Below, piece by piece: positions 54,384-64,000 of a stretch of 64,000 bases of DNA; within the stretch, counting starts at the first letter, position 1, and each line of letters opens with the position of its first letter. The notes beneath the pieces are model-generated. The model was given only the letters and a program-made list of their open reading frames with translations, searched no databases and was not told the origin of the DNA. The DNA comes from Firmicutes bacterium OM04-13BH (GTDB lineage: Bacteria > Bacillota > Clostridia > Lachnospirales > Lachnospiraceae), in the NCBI GenBank assembly GCA_003481745.1, contig QULP01000003.1:1-64000 (forward strand), written 5' to 3'. The position numbers and the translations under genes are program-made.

Positions 54384-57300
54384 TTACTCTTCTGTTTTTC
54401 CGTACAGAGTAACCAGTTTGTTCAGATATTCGTATCTAGCTTTAGCCTGTTCTTCATTTAATGCAAACAGTCTTGCAGCTTTTTCCGGATTAGAACGTTT
54501 CAGAGAATTGTAACGAACTTCTCCATCAAGGAATGCCTGGTAGTCTTCTGTTGGAGCTTTAGAGTCAAGTGTGAACTTGCTTTCTGCTTCCGGATTGAAG
54601 CGGAAGTTATGCCAGTATCCACATTTAACAGCTAATTCTTCTTCTGTCTGAGCTTTAGACATACCTTTCTTGATACCATGGTTGATACATGGAGCATAAG
54701 CAATAATCAGAGATGGTCCCGGATATGCTTCTGCTTCTGCAATTGCTTTTACAGTCTGGTTGAAGTCAGCACCCATAGAAATCTGAGCAACGTATACATA
54801 ACCATAGCTCATTGCGATAGATGCCATATCTTTCTTCTTCACTTCTTTACCACCGGCAGCGAACTGTGCGATTGCACCTGTCGGAGTAGATTTAGAAGAC
54901 TGTCCACCTGTATTAGAGTAAACTTCTGTATCGAATACCATAATGTTGATGTCTTTTCCACTTGCTAATACGTGGTCAACACCACCGAATCCGATATCGT
55001 AAGCCCATCCGTCACCACCGAAGATCCACTGGGATTTCTTAGCGAGGAAGTCTTTATTTTTAACGATGTCTTTGCATACATCACAGTCAATGCCTTCTAA
55101 TGCTGCAACCAGTTTATCTGTTGCTGCACCGTTTGTAGCTCCTACAGTATAAGTATCTAACCATTCCTGGCAAGCTGCTTTTACTTCTTCAGAAGCTTTT
55201 TCGTTTGCTGCTACAGCTTCAACTTTTGCTTTTAATCCTTCACGGATTGCTTTCTGAGCCAGTAACATACCGTAACCAAACTCTGCGTTATCTTCGAACA
55301 GAGAGTTATCCCATGCAGGACCCTGTCCTTTTGCGTTTACAGTGTATGGTGTAGACGGTGAAGAGTTACCCCAGATAGAGGAGCATCCTGTTGCGTTTGC
55401 GATGTACATTCTGTCACCGAATAACTGTGTGATCAGTTTTGCGTAAGGTGTTTCACCACAACCAGCACAAGCACCTGAGAACTCAAGTAATGGCTGTTTG
55501 AACTGAGAACCTTTTACAGTGTTTTCTTTGAATTTAGCGATAACGTCTTCTTTTTCCGGAAGAGTTACAGAGTAATCAAAGAATTTCTGCATTTCGATAT
55601 TTGCTTCCATGTTTTCCATAGCAAGTGCTTTTGCACCTTTTTTACCTGGGCAGACATTTACACAAGAACCACATCCTGTACAGTCAAGAGCGGATACTGC
55701 GATAGCAAATTTGTACTGTTTTAATCCAGTCATTTCAAGTGTCTGAGGAGCATTTGCTGCTTCTTCTTCTGTCAGAGCTACCGGACGGATAACTGCGTGC
55801 GGGCAGACATAAGAACAACGGTTACACTGGATACAGTTTTCCGGATTCCATACAGGAACGTTAACTGCGATACCACGTTTTTCGTAAGCGGATGTTCCGG
55901 ATGGTGTTGTACCATCTACATAATCTTTGAATGCAGATACTGGCAGTGTATTACCTTCCTGAGCAGTAACTTTAGACTGAATATTGTTAACGAAGTCGAT
56001 AACTTCTTTTCTTCCCTGTTCTGCATGTGTTGTGTCAAGACCTTCGTCTGCTGCTGTTTTCCAGCTTTCCGGAACAGTAACTTCAACGATCTGTTTTGCA
56101 CCTTCATCGATAGCAGCCCAGTTCTTAGCAACTACATCATCACCCTTACGTCCGTAAGTAGCTTTTGCAGCAGCTTTCATTAAATCAATAGCCTGTTCTT
56201 CCGGAATGATTGCAGCCAGTTTGAAGAATGCAGACTGAAGAATTGTATTGATACGTGTAGGACCCATACCTGTTTCAATACCGATTTTAACACCATCAAT
56301 TACATAGAATTTGATGTTGTGGTTTGCGATAAACGCTTTTACCTGTCCTGGAAGATGTTTTTCAAGTCCTTCCATATCCCATGGGCAGTTTAACAGGAAT
56401 GTACCACCATCTACTAATTCCTGAACCATGTTGTATTTTCTTACATAAGAAGGATTATGACAAGCAACAAAGTTTGCCTGGTGAATCAGGTAAGTAGATT
56501 TGATTGGTTTTTTACCAAAACGAAGGTGAGACATTGTAACACCGCCGGATTTCTTTGAGTCATAATCAAAGTAAGCCTGAGCGTACATATCTGTATTATC
56601 ACCGATAATCTTGATGGAGTTCTTGTTAGCACCTACAGTACCATCTGCACCCAGACCCCAGAACTTACAGTTGATTGTTCCTTCCGGAGTTGTAACAAGT
56701 GCAGCACCTGTTTCCAGAGAAAGATGTGTAACATCATCAACGATACCGATTGTGAATTTTTTCTTTTCTGTGTTATTGTATACAGCAACAATCTGTGCCG
56801 GTGTAGTATCTTTAGAACCTAAACCGTAACGACCTGTGAAAATCGGAACTGCATCGAATTTTGTTCCTTTTAATGCTGCAACTACGTCCAGATACAGAGG
56901 CTCGCCAAGTGCACCTGGTTCTTTTGTTCTATCTAATACAGAAATCTGTTTTACAGTTTCCGGAATAGCTTCAACTAAAGCTGCTGCGCTGAATGGTCTG
57001 TACAGACGAACTTTAACAACACCGACTTTCTGTCCAGCTGCTGTTAAGTAATCGATTGTTTCTTCGATTGTATCATTAACAGAACCCATAGCGATGATTA
57101 CGTGTTCTGCGTCAGCTGCACCATAGTAGTTGAACAGTTTGTAATCTGTGCCAAGTTTTTCATTTACTTTGTTCATGTATTCCTGTACGATTGCCGGAAG
57201 AGCATCGTAGTATGGGTTACATGCTTCTCTTGCCTGGAAGAAGATATCCGGGTTCTGAGCTGAACCTCTCTGACATGGGTGATTTGGATTCAGAGCATTT

Positions 57301-57914
57301 CTACGGAACTCATCGATTGCATCCATATCTGCCATATCTTTTAAATCTTCATAATCCCATGTTTCAATTTTCTGAATTTCATGAGATGTACGGAATCCGT
57401 CGAAGAAGTTGATGAATGGAACTTTACCTTTGATTGCTGCTAAATGTGCAACTGGTGTTAAGTCCATAACTTCCTGTACAGAAGATTCACAAAGCATAGC
57501 GCATCCTGTCTGACGACATGCGTATACGTCGGAATGATCACCGAAAATAGAAAGTGCGTGGCTTGCAAGAGCACGAGCTGATACGTTGAATACACCCGGT
57601 AACTGCTCACCAGCGATTTTGTAAAGGTTTGGAATCATCAACAGAAGACCCTGTGATGCTGTATATGTTGTAGTCAGGGCACCTGCTGCAAGGGAACCGT
57701 GTACAGCACCTGCTGCACCTGCTTCAGACTGCATTTCTGTAACCTGAACTTCCTGTCCAAAAATATTTTTTCTTCCCTGTGTTGCCCATTCGTCTGTAGC
57801 TTCTGCCATAACGGATGATGGGGTGATTGGGTAAATTGCTGCAACGTCAGAAAATGCATAAGAAGCATGAGCTGCTGCATGGTTACCATCCATGGTTTTC
57901 ATCTTTCTAGCCAT
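54384..57914 (-). CDS. nifJ: Pyruvate:ferredoxin (flavodoxin) oxidoreductase
   Basis: Oxidises pyruvate to acetyl-CoA and CO2, passing electrons to ferredoxin: the central catabolic step of anaerobes and oxygen sensitive. The single chain has 1176 residues. The start MARKMKTMDGNHAAAHASYAFSDVAAIYPITPSS carries the pyruvate-binding domain. The ferredoxin-like domain has CIQCNRCSYVCPH and CTGCGSCVNVCPG. A ThDP domain (GGDGWAYDIGFGGVDHVLASG) follows the cluster-ligand CAGCGETPY. SD AAGGAGG. The promoter and two dyad sequences lie upstream. The likely electron acceptor is the 2[4Fe-4S] ferredoxin in this window. Confidence 0.98.
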   Translation of the reverse strand: MARKMKTMDGNHAAAHASYAFSDVAAIYPITPSSVMAEATDEWATQGRKNIFGQEVQVTEMQSEAGAAGAVHGSLAAGALTTTYTASQGLLLMIPNLYKIAGEQLPGVFNVSARALASHALSIFGDHSDVYACRQTGCAMLCESSVQEVMDLTPVAHLAAIKGKVPFINFFDGFRTSHEIQKIETWDYEDLKDMADMDAIDEFRRNALNPNHPCQRGSAQNPDIFFQAREACNPYYDALPAIVQEYMNKVNEKLGTDYKLFNYYGAADAEHVIIAMGSVNDTIEETIDYLTAAGQKVGVVKVRLYRPFSAAALVEAIPETVKQISVLDRTKEPGALGEPLYLDVVAALKGTKFDAVPIFTGRYGLGSKDTTPAQIVAVYNNTEKKKFTIGIVDDVTHLSLETGAALVTTPEGTINCKFWGLGADGTVGANKNSIKIIGDNTDMYAQAYFDYDSKKSGGVTMSHLRFGKKPIKSTYLIHQANFVACHNPSYVRKYNMVQELVDGGTFLLNCPWDMEGLEKHLPGQVKAFIANHNIKFYVIDGVKIGIETGMGPTRINTILQSAFFKLAAIIPEEQAIDLMKAAAKATYGRKGDDVVAKNWAAIDEGAKQIVEVTVPESWKTAADEGLDTTHAEQGRKEVIDFVNNIQSKVTAQEGNTLPVSAFKDYVDGTTPSGTSAYEKRGIAVNVPVWNPENCIQCNRCSYVCPHAVIRPVALTEEEAANAPQTLEMTGLKQYKFAIAVSALDCTGCGSCVNVCPGKKGAKALAMENMEANIEMQKFFDYSVTLPEKEDVIAKFKENTVKGSQFKQPLLEFSGACAGCGETPYAKLITQLFGDRMYIANATGCSSIWGNSSPSTPYTVNAKGQGPAWDNSLFEDNAEFGYGMLLAQKAIREGLKAKVEAVAANEKASEEVKAACQEWLDTYTVGATNGAATDKLVAALEGIDCDVCKDIVKNKDFLAKKSQWIFGGDGWAYDIGFGGVDHVLASGKDINIMVFDTEVYSNTGGQSSKSTPTGAIAQFAAGGKEVKKKDMASIAMSYGYVYVAQISMGADFNQTVKAIAEAEAYPGPSLIIAYAPCINHGIKKGMSKAQTEEELAVKCGYWHNFRFNPEAESKFTLDSKAPTEDYQAFLDGEVRYNSLKRSNPEKAARLFALNEEQAKARYEYLNKLVTLYGKTEE

Positions 57915-57929
57915 TTGTTTTTTTCCTCC

Positions 57930-58015
57930 TTGTAAATTGTTACAACTTTAAACAATGTTCACTTCGCTCTCCGAAGTCTGTCAATAATTATATCACGATT
58001 TACAAATTATGTCTA
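57930..58015 (-). promoter_or_regulatory. nifJ promoter with two dyads
   Basis: Minus strand TAGACA (58010-58015), 17-bp spacer, TATAAT (57987-57992). ACTTCG-CTCTC-CGAAGT (57961-57977) covers about +3 to +19, an operator-like place. TTGTAA-ATTG-TTACAA (57930-57945) abuts the SD and is reminiscent of, but shorter than, Rex sites. Confidence 0.65.
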
Positions 58016-58060
58016 TTTTTATAAGAAAAGAAAATGCAATGTTTTCTCAAAAAAACATTT

Positions 58061-58459
58061 TTATGCTTCTATAATTTCCTTAATTGTCTTAGCACTTAAC
58101 TCTCTTGTCAGTACTTTCTGAATTCTGCATAATTCTTTATGTACTTTGCAGCCATCTCCCTGATTTCGAACACACGGCTTATCTGGATTCATACATTCAA
58201 TCATGAAAAATTCCGGCTCAACTGCACGGTAAATATCCATTAAAGTAATTTCATCAATTCCTTTATTTAAGGCATAACCTCCATTACTGCCACGATAACT
58301 TTTCACAAGTTCGGCTTTTTCCATCTTTTTTAAAATCTTATATACAAAAGCAGGTGTCAACACTTCTTCTTCACAAATCTGTGTCACACAGATTTTCTGA
58401 CCTCCTGCCAGTGCTCTGACAATACGTACTGCATAATCACATTCTCTGGTAATCAGCAT
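58061..58459 (-). CDS. Rrf2-family transcription regulator
   Basis: Winged-helix regulator of 132 residues. The DNA-binding part reads MLITRECDYAVRIVRALAGG ... LTPAFVYKILKKMEKAELVKSYRGSNGGYAL, and the C-terminal half has four cysteines (C89, C96, C104, C111) in the region where IscR/NsrR/RsrR bind an Fe-S cluster. So a redox or Fe-S sensor is plausible. The open frame extends to 58600, but the ATG at 58459 has GAAGGGAG upstream and is the family start. It is upstream of nifJ on the same strand, 146 nt before it, hence a candidate regulator of it. The leader is unusually long and contains a perfect palindrome. Confidence 0.9.
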   Translation of the reverse strand: MLITRECDYAVRIVRALAGGQKICVTQICEEEVLTPAFVYKILKKMEKAELVKSYRGSNGGYALNKGIDEITLMDIYRAVEPEFFMIECMNPDKPCVRNQGDGCKVHKELCRIQKVLTRELSAKTIKEIIEA

Positions 58460-58547
58460 AGCTTCTCCCTTCTTCTTTAACGTACTTTCAGAACCTTTCT
58501 GTGCTTGATTTCTGTACTTGATTTCGTGAGAAGATTTTTTGTCAGGT

Positions 58548-58560
58548 ATGCGGCGCATAT
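58548..58560. repeat. Perfect palindrome in the rrf2 leader
   Basis: TATGCG-G-CGCATA, 90 nt ahead of the Rrf2 start codon. It is GC-richer than its surroundings and is a candidate autoregulatory operator. Confidence 0.5.
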
Positions 58561-58699
58561 GTTGATAAAATTCGGGTGCATCCGACGAAAAATCAGCCAC
58601 AAAAGCAAATACAATAAGAACTCCGAGAGTACATTTTATCTATAAAAAATTTTTACTCATTTAGTTCCTGTCATCATTCGACATGCTCTAAGTGCCATC

Positions 58700-58728
58700 A
58701 TTATACCTATGTATACTTAATTTATCAA
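58700..58728 (-). promoter_or_regulatory. Promoter of the Rrf2 gene
   Basis: Minus strand TTGATA (58723-58728), 17-bp spacer, TATAAT (58700-58705). It leaves a leader of about 230 nt and is back-to-back with the ABC-F promoter. Confidence 0.72.
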
Positions 58729-58746
58729 GTATTTTGAAAGAAATGC

Positions 58747-58774
58747 TTGCAAATTCCCTATTTTACTGTAAAAT
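58747..58774 (+). promoter_or_regulatory. Promoter of the ABC-F gene
   Basis: TTGCAA (58747-58752), 16-bp spacer, TAAAAT (58769-58774), about 50 nt ahead of the start. Confidence 0.68.
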
Positions 58775-58827
58775 AGGAAGAGATTATGCACACACAGTTT
58801 GTATATAGAAATAAGTGAGGTAAAAAC

Positions 58828-60462
<1,635 letters not shown>

Positions 60463-60470
60463 ATAAAAAT

Positions 60471-60506
60471 AAAAATGCTCAGAGTCATAACGGCTCTGAG
60501 CATTTT
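60471..60506. terminator. Bidirectional terminator between the ABC-F and NCS2 genes
   Basis: AAAAATGCTCAGAG / CTCTGAGCATTTTT, 14-bp perfect stem with an 8-nt loop, between convergent genes. Confidence 0.9.
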
Positions 60507-60513
60507 TATTTTT

Positions 60514-61935
60514 TTATTCCGCTTTTTCTTCTTTCTTTTCAAATGGATCTGTTCCTACCGGAATTAAAATATTTAATACGATTGCAACAACCGCTGCCGG
60601 AACAATACCGGAACCGCCGAATACATAGCTGACCCAGGATGGAAGCTGATTTAATACATCTGCTGTCGAACCAAGTCCATAGCCAAATCCAAGTGCAACT
60701 GACATAATAGTTACTGCACGGGAATCAACTCCATCTTTTGTAAGCAGTTTAATACCACTTACTACAATAGAGGAAAACATCATAACTGCCGCTCCGCCAA
60801 GTACAGACTGTGGCATAATTTCCACTAAAGCTGCAACCTTTGGCACAAGACCGCAGATAATCAAAAAGATGGCTCCCATTGAGATTGCAAACAGATTGAC
60901 AATCTTTGTCATACCTACAAGACCAACATTCTGGCTAAATGAGGTATTTGGAAGTACACCAAATAAAGAACCAAATGAAGAACCAAAACCATCACATACA
61001 ACACCACCGGATAATTCTTTATCCGTTGCCTCACGGTCTAATCCGCCTTCTGCGACACCTGAAATATCTCCGATTGTTTCAACTGCAGTTACAATAAACA
61101 TGATTAAATACGGAATAATCGCTCTTAAATCAAACGTCATTTTAACCGGCATAAATTTCGGAATTTCAAACCAGGATGCATCTGCCACTTTAGACCAGTC
61201 AATCACCCAGGAACAGGTCTGCACAACCCCCTCTGCATCGGTATATGTAGTTGGAAGCACCAATGCCATAATCACACAGGCAATATAACCTACGATAATT
61301 CCCATTAGAATAGATGCAGAACTTGTCATTCCTTTTGTAAAGTGCTTAAATAAAATAACAGAAACCAAAACCAAAGTACCAACAAATAAGTTCGGAATAG
61401 AGCCAAAGTCTCCATTTGAATTTCCTCCACCAAAGGAATTAATTCCAACACTGATAAGAGAAAGACCAATTGCTGTTACAACTGTACCGGTTACCAATGC
61501 CGGGAAAAACTTTCTTAATGGTTTTAAGAAGAATCCCAGAACACCTTCCATCAGACCGCCAATCAAACAGGCTCCCATAATCGCTCCATAAGCTAAAACA
61601 CCTCCGCCGCATGAAGCAACAATTCCTTTTGAAACACCGATAAACCCTGAACTTGTTCCCATTACAATCGGTAATCTTGAGCCAACCGGTCCTATCGTCC
61701 AAAGCTGGATTAACGTAACAATACCAGCAATTAACATTGCATTTTGCAAAACCGGACGCATCAGTCCCGCATCTGCCAGTCCACACATTCCTCCGATAAT
61801 CAGAATCGGCGTCAGATTTCCGACAAACATTGCAAGCACATGCTGCATACCAAGCAGTATGGCTCTCCCCAGTGGAATTCGTCCTTCCAGTTCATACTCA
61901 CTCGTGTACTCTACTTGTTTTTTTTCTTTTCCCAA
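60514..61935 (-). CDS. NCS2-family xanthine/uracil permease
   Basis: Nucleobase:cation symporter of about 473 residues with some 12-14 membrane helices. The start region GRAILLGMQHVLAMFVGNLTPILIIGG and the signatures SSGFIGVSKGI and VGLVGMTKIVNLFAISMGAIFLI, plus the conserved FSQNVG, place it in NCS2. The sequence looks nearer to xanthine (PbuX/XanP) than to uracil carriers, but the substrate is not certain. An ATG-ATG at 61971 is in frame; however, AAAGGAG lies within that extension, 10 nt before a TTG at 61935, which I prefer. The leader is short, with no purine riboswitch, and has several AGCG repeats. Confidence 0.87.
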   Translation of the reverse strand: MGKEKKQVEYTSEYELEGRIPLGRAILLGMQHVLAMFVGNLTPILIIGGMCGLADAGLMRPVLQNAMLIAGIVTLIQLWTIGPVGSRLPIVMGTSSGFIGVSKGIVASCGGGVLAYGAIMGACLIGGLMEGVLGFFLKPLRKFFPALVTGTVVTAIGLSLISVGINSFGGGNSNGDFGSIPNLFVGTLVLVSVILFKHFTKGMTSSASILMGIIVGYIACVIMALVLPTTYTDAEGVVQTCSWVIDWSKVADASWFEIPKFMPVKMTFDLRAIIPYLIMFIVTAVETIGDISGVAEGGLDREATDKELSGGVVCDGFGSSFGSLFGVLPNTSFSQNVGLVGMTKIVNLFAISMGAIFLIICGLVPKVAALVEIMPQSVLGGAAVMMFSSIVVSGIKLLTKDGVDSRAVTIMSVALGFGYGLGSTADVLNQLPSWVSYVFGGSGIVPAAVVAIVLNILIPVGTDPFEKKEEKAE

Positions 61936-62036
61936 ACCTTTTTTTCTCCTTTCGCAATTTCGACCCATCATTTTTTACGGGCTTACGCTTCTACGCTTTT
62001 GTTTGGCAACGCTGTACCGCTTAAATTCCGCTGTTT

Positions 62037-62065
62037 ATTATATCCAAAGTTCATTCTGACGTCAA
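62037..62065 (-). promoter_or_regulatory. Promoter of the NCS2 permease gene
   Basis: Minus strand TTGACG (62060-62065), 17-bp spacer, TATAAT (62037-62042). The leader of about 95 nt contains AGCG four to five times. Confidence 0.78.
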
Positions 62066-62092
62066 TATAGAAATCGTTCTTTTTTTCTTCCA

Positions 62093-63025
62093 TTATTTTC
62101 CAATAATTTCAGCAGTATTAATAAAAGAATACGGAGTCGTCTGGTATACGTAATAATTCAACCAGTTTGTGTATAAATTGTTTGCATGAGAACGCCATAA
62201 AAGCAATGGTCTGTTTTCCGGATTATCCTCCGGATAATAGTTCTTCGGAATCTCAATATCCAGCCCTTTACTCTTATCTCTTTTATATTCTCCGTCCAGA
62301 GTAACACGGTCATATTCCGGATGTCCCATCACGAAAATCTGACGTCCATCTTCTGCCATGCATAAAAATACTCCTGCTTCGTCCGATTCTGCAAGTACAG
62401 TTAATGCTTCACAGGCATGAATCTCTGCTGCCGGAACCTCTGTGTGACGGGAATGTGGTGCCCAAAACTCGTCATCAAATCCCCGAACCAGCGGAATCTT
62501 TCGATTCTCTACACGATGTCTAAACAATCCAAAGACTTTTTTATCCATCAGTCTCTTTTTCAGACCATAATGGTAATATAATCCTGCCTGTGCTCCCCAG
62601 CACAGATAGATTGTAGATGTGACATTGGTTTTTGTCCAATCCATAATCTGTGTTAATTCTTCCCAATAATCTACCTCTTCAAACTCCATCTGTTCCACCG
62701 GTGCACCGGTAATAATCATTCCATCAAATTTTCTGTGTTTTACTTCAGAAAATGTTTCATAAAACTTATTCAAATGGCTGGTCGCTGTATTTTTTGCCTC
62801 ATGGGTTGCCACCATCATAAAAGAGACATCCACCTGAAGCGGAGTATTTGACAAGGAACGAAGCAGCTGAAGTTCCGTATCTTCTTTTAACGGCATCAGA
62901 TTTAAAATTAAAATTTGAATCGGACGGATATCCTGATGTGAGGCACGCTTTTCATCCATCACGAAAATATTCTCTTTCTCCAGAATCTCTTTTACAGGTA
63001 AATCACTTTGTATTTTAATTGGCAT
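62093..63025 (-). CDS. metA: Homoserine O-acyltransferase (MetA fold, probably acetyl-specific)
   Basis: Activates homoserine for methionine synthesis. The 310 residues have the Cys nucleophile in [11 protein letters not shown] (Cys142), the His in the MGHPEYD region ([10 protein letters not shown]) and [13 protein letters not shown]. Residue 111, the known acyl-CoA selectivity site of this family, is Glu ([11 protein letters not shown]), which goes with acetyl-CoA; succinyl enzymes have Gly. It starts 21 nt after the phospholipase-D-like gene and so may be co-transcribed with it. No SAM riboswitch is visible within the window. Confidence 0.95.
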   Translation of the reverse strand: MPIKIQSDLPVKEILEKENIFVMDEKRASHQDIRPIQILILNLMPLKEDTELQLLRSLSNTPLQVDVSFMMVATHEAKNTATSHLNKFYETFSEVKHRKFDGMIITGAPVEQMEFEEVDYWEELTQIMDWTKTNVTSTIYLCWGAQAGLYYHYGLKKRLMDKKVFGLFRHRVENRKIPLVRGFDDEFWAPHSRHTEVPAAEIHACEALTVLAESDEAGVFLCMAEDGRQIFVMGHPEYDRVTLDGEYKRDKSKGLDIEIPKNYYPEDNPENRPLLLWRSHANNLYTNWLNYYVYQTTPYSFINTAEIIGK

Positions 63026-63046
63026 TGTTTTTTTATCCTTTCTGTT

Positions 63047-64000
63047 TTACATAAGAGGGGCAATCAGACGAAGGACTTTTCCCTCTATCCTTGTTGCAAG
63101 TTTTAGTTTTTTATAATCAGCTAATGATATATGGATACACTTGTTCATTGTCTCTTCAAAATCTTCTTCGATTCTCTTGATTTCAGAATTCTCATAGAAA
63201 AAGACACCACATTCAAAATGATGATAAAAACTTCGATAATCCAGATTCACAGTTCCTACGACTGCTTTCTTGTTATCAGAAACAAATATCTTTGCATGCA
63301 CAAAGCCTGGTTTATATTCCGAAATTTTCACACCTGCCTCTAATAATTCATTATAATACGTCTTAGCAAGTGCAAATGCATATTGCTTATCCGGAATGTG
63401 CGGCATAATAATTGAAACTTCTACTCCACGCTTTGCCGCATAGGTCAGTGCACTAATCATTTCGTAATCTAAAATCAGATACGGTGTCATAATATGTACA
63501 TACTGGCAGGCAGTATTTAAAATATCCAGATAAATCTGTTTTCCGACACGTTCTGTTCCATAAGGCATGACATCATAAGGAATCACATAACCATCTTTTT
63601 CCTTTAATATTGATTTTGGTGTCAGATACGCTTCATAATCCGGTTCTTGTTTTTCTGTTGTATGCCACATTTCCAAAAACATACAGGTAAATTTCTGTAC
63701 GGCATCTCCGGTTATCATTACTGCGGTATCTTTCCAGTGACCAAATCGTTCTTTTTTATTAATGTATTCGTCTGCGAGATTTGTTCCTCCCGTAAAAGCC
63801 ACTTTTCCATCAATCACAACAATTTTTCTGTGGTCGCGGTTATTATAATGACTGGAAAAGACCGGACGAATTGGTGCAAACATTTTGCACTGGATTCCAT
63901 ATTTTTTCAGTAATTTTGGATAAAAATTTGGAAGTAATGTCAGTTCACACATTCCATCATACATAACACGTACTTCTACTCCGGCCTTCACTTTTTCCTG
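63047..64000 (-). CDS. cls: Cardiolipin synthase, C-terminal part (runs off the window)
   Basis: Phospholipase-D-fold enzyme joining two phosphatidylglycerols, or related lipids, into cardiolipin at the membrane. The 318 codons visible carry both HKD motifs: HRKIVVIDGKVAFTGGTN (first, in NRDHRKIV) and HAKIFVSDNKKAVVGTVNLD (second). The reading frame is open to the end of the sequence at 64000, so the N-terminal membrane helices are missing from view and this is a window-edge partial, not a broken gene. The next gene downstream, metA, is 21 nt away. Confidence 0.93.
   Translation of the reverse strand, partial: QEKVKAGVEVRVMYDGMCELTLLPNFYPKLLKKYGIQCKMFAPIRPVFSSHYNNRDHRKIVVIDGKVAFTGGTNLADEYINKKERFGHWKDTAVMITGDAVQKFTCMFLEMWHTTEKQEPDYEAYLTPKSILKEKDGYVIPYDVMPYGTERVGKQIYLDILNTACQYVHIMTPYLILDYEMISALTYAAKRGVEVSIIMPHIPDKQYAFALAKTYYNELLEAGVKISEYKPGFVHAKIFVSDNKKAVVGTVNLDYRSFYHHFECGVFFYENSEIKRIEEDFEETMNKCIHISLADYKKLKLATRIEGKVLRLIAPLM

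Noticed and set aside
58460..58600. 47-residue N-terminal extension of the Rrf2 protein
   Set aside because: It precedes the invariant family start MLITRECDYA, which has its own SD; the extension has no conserved look.
61936..62092. Purine riboswitch ahead of the NCS2 permease
   Set aside because: None of the conserved purine-aptamer segments is present and the leader is too short for aptamer plus platform.

Overview
The window reads as a chromosome segment of a spore-forming, anaerobic, AT-rich Bacillota, most likely a Lachnospiraceae-type Clostridia (Blautia/Dorea/Roseburia neighbourhood; the genus is a guess). The reasons are the Bacillus/Clostridium-type gene order HU-rqcP-yabP-yabQ-divIC-spoIIE-tilS-hpt-ftsH, several sporulation genes, and oxygen-sensitive enzymes (pyruvate:ferredoxin oxidoreductase, anaerobic ribonucleotide reductase, an 8-Cys ferredoxin). 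Pyrophosphate-linked glycolysis enzymes and genes with strong SD sequences and textbook sigma-A promoters fit the same picture. Almost everything lies on the minus strand; mecA, the ferredoxin, argG and an ABC-F gene lie on the plus strand. I see no tRNA, rRNA, CRISPR array, insertion sequence or phage. This is core chromosome.

Layout. 1-5000: ilvBN behind a valine-type T-box, and a GH13 neopullulanase-like enzyme. 5.1-13.4 kb: the sporulation/division block ftsH, hpt, tilS, spoIIE, divIC, yabQ, yabP, rqcP, HU, then a CotS-family gene. 13.5-17.8 kb: cca, dCMP deaminase, upp, rpiB, threonylcarbamoyl-AMP synthase. 17.8-21.7 kb: CwlD amidase, a DivIVA-like coiled-coil protein, a GH18 protein and a 75-residue unknown. 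22.2-25 kb: mecA, a DUF1858 protein, a ferredoxin, a MerR/RacA-like protein and a small DMT transporter. 25.1-31.3 kb: argCJBD divergent from argG across an array of ARG boxes. 31.4-43.7 kb: nrdD with a fused redoxin domain, hflX, a TPR lipoprotein, glmM, prfA, prmC, yqhQ, rpmE, rho and an rsmH paralogue. 43.8-57.9 kb: ppdK, PPi-phosphofructokinase, glycyl-tRNA synthetase, recO, era, an M16C peptidase and nifJ. 58-64 kb: an Rrf2 regulator, an ABC-F ATPase, an NCS2 permease, metA and the 3' part of a cardiolipin synthase.

How it works together. The most interesting pattern is regulatory. yabP and cwlD (and more loosely the DMT gene) each start directly after a terminator-like hairpin whose 3' arm is their own Shine-Dalgarno plus a T run. 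A sigma-E-like -10 sits at the edge of the loop. Transcripts arriving from upstream would be stopped or translationally masked, while a sporulation transcript starting inside the loop would lack the 5' arm and be translated. spoIIE has a 21-bp-spaced promoter with Spo0A-box-like sites, as in Bacillus. Perfect TGTCGAA sites also precede the RacA-like and GH18 genes. Metabolic control is visible as the T-box (ilvBN), ARG boxes (arg genes), paired NrdR-like boxes (nrdD), an L31 leader (rpmE) and dyads at nifJ, rrf2 and rho. All functional calls come from reading protein motifs and synteny; no database search was run.
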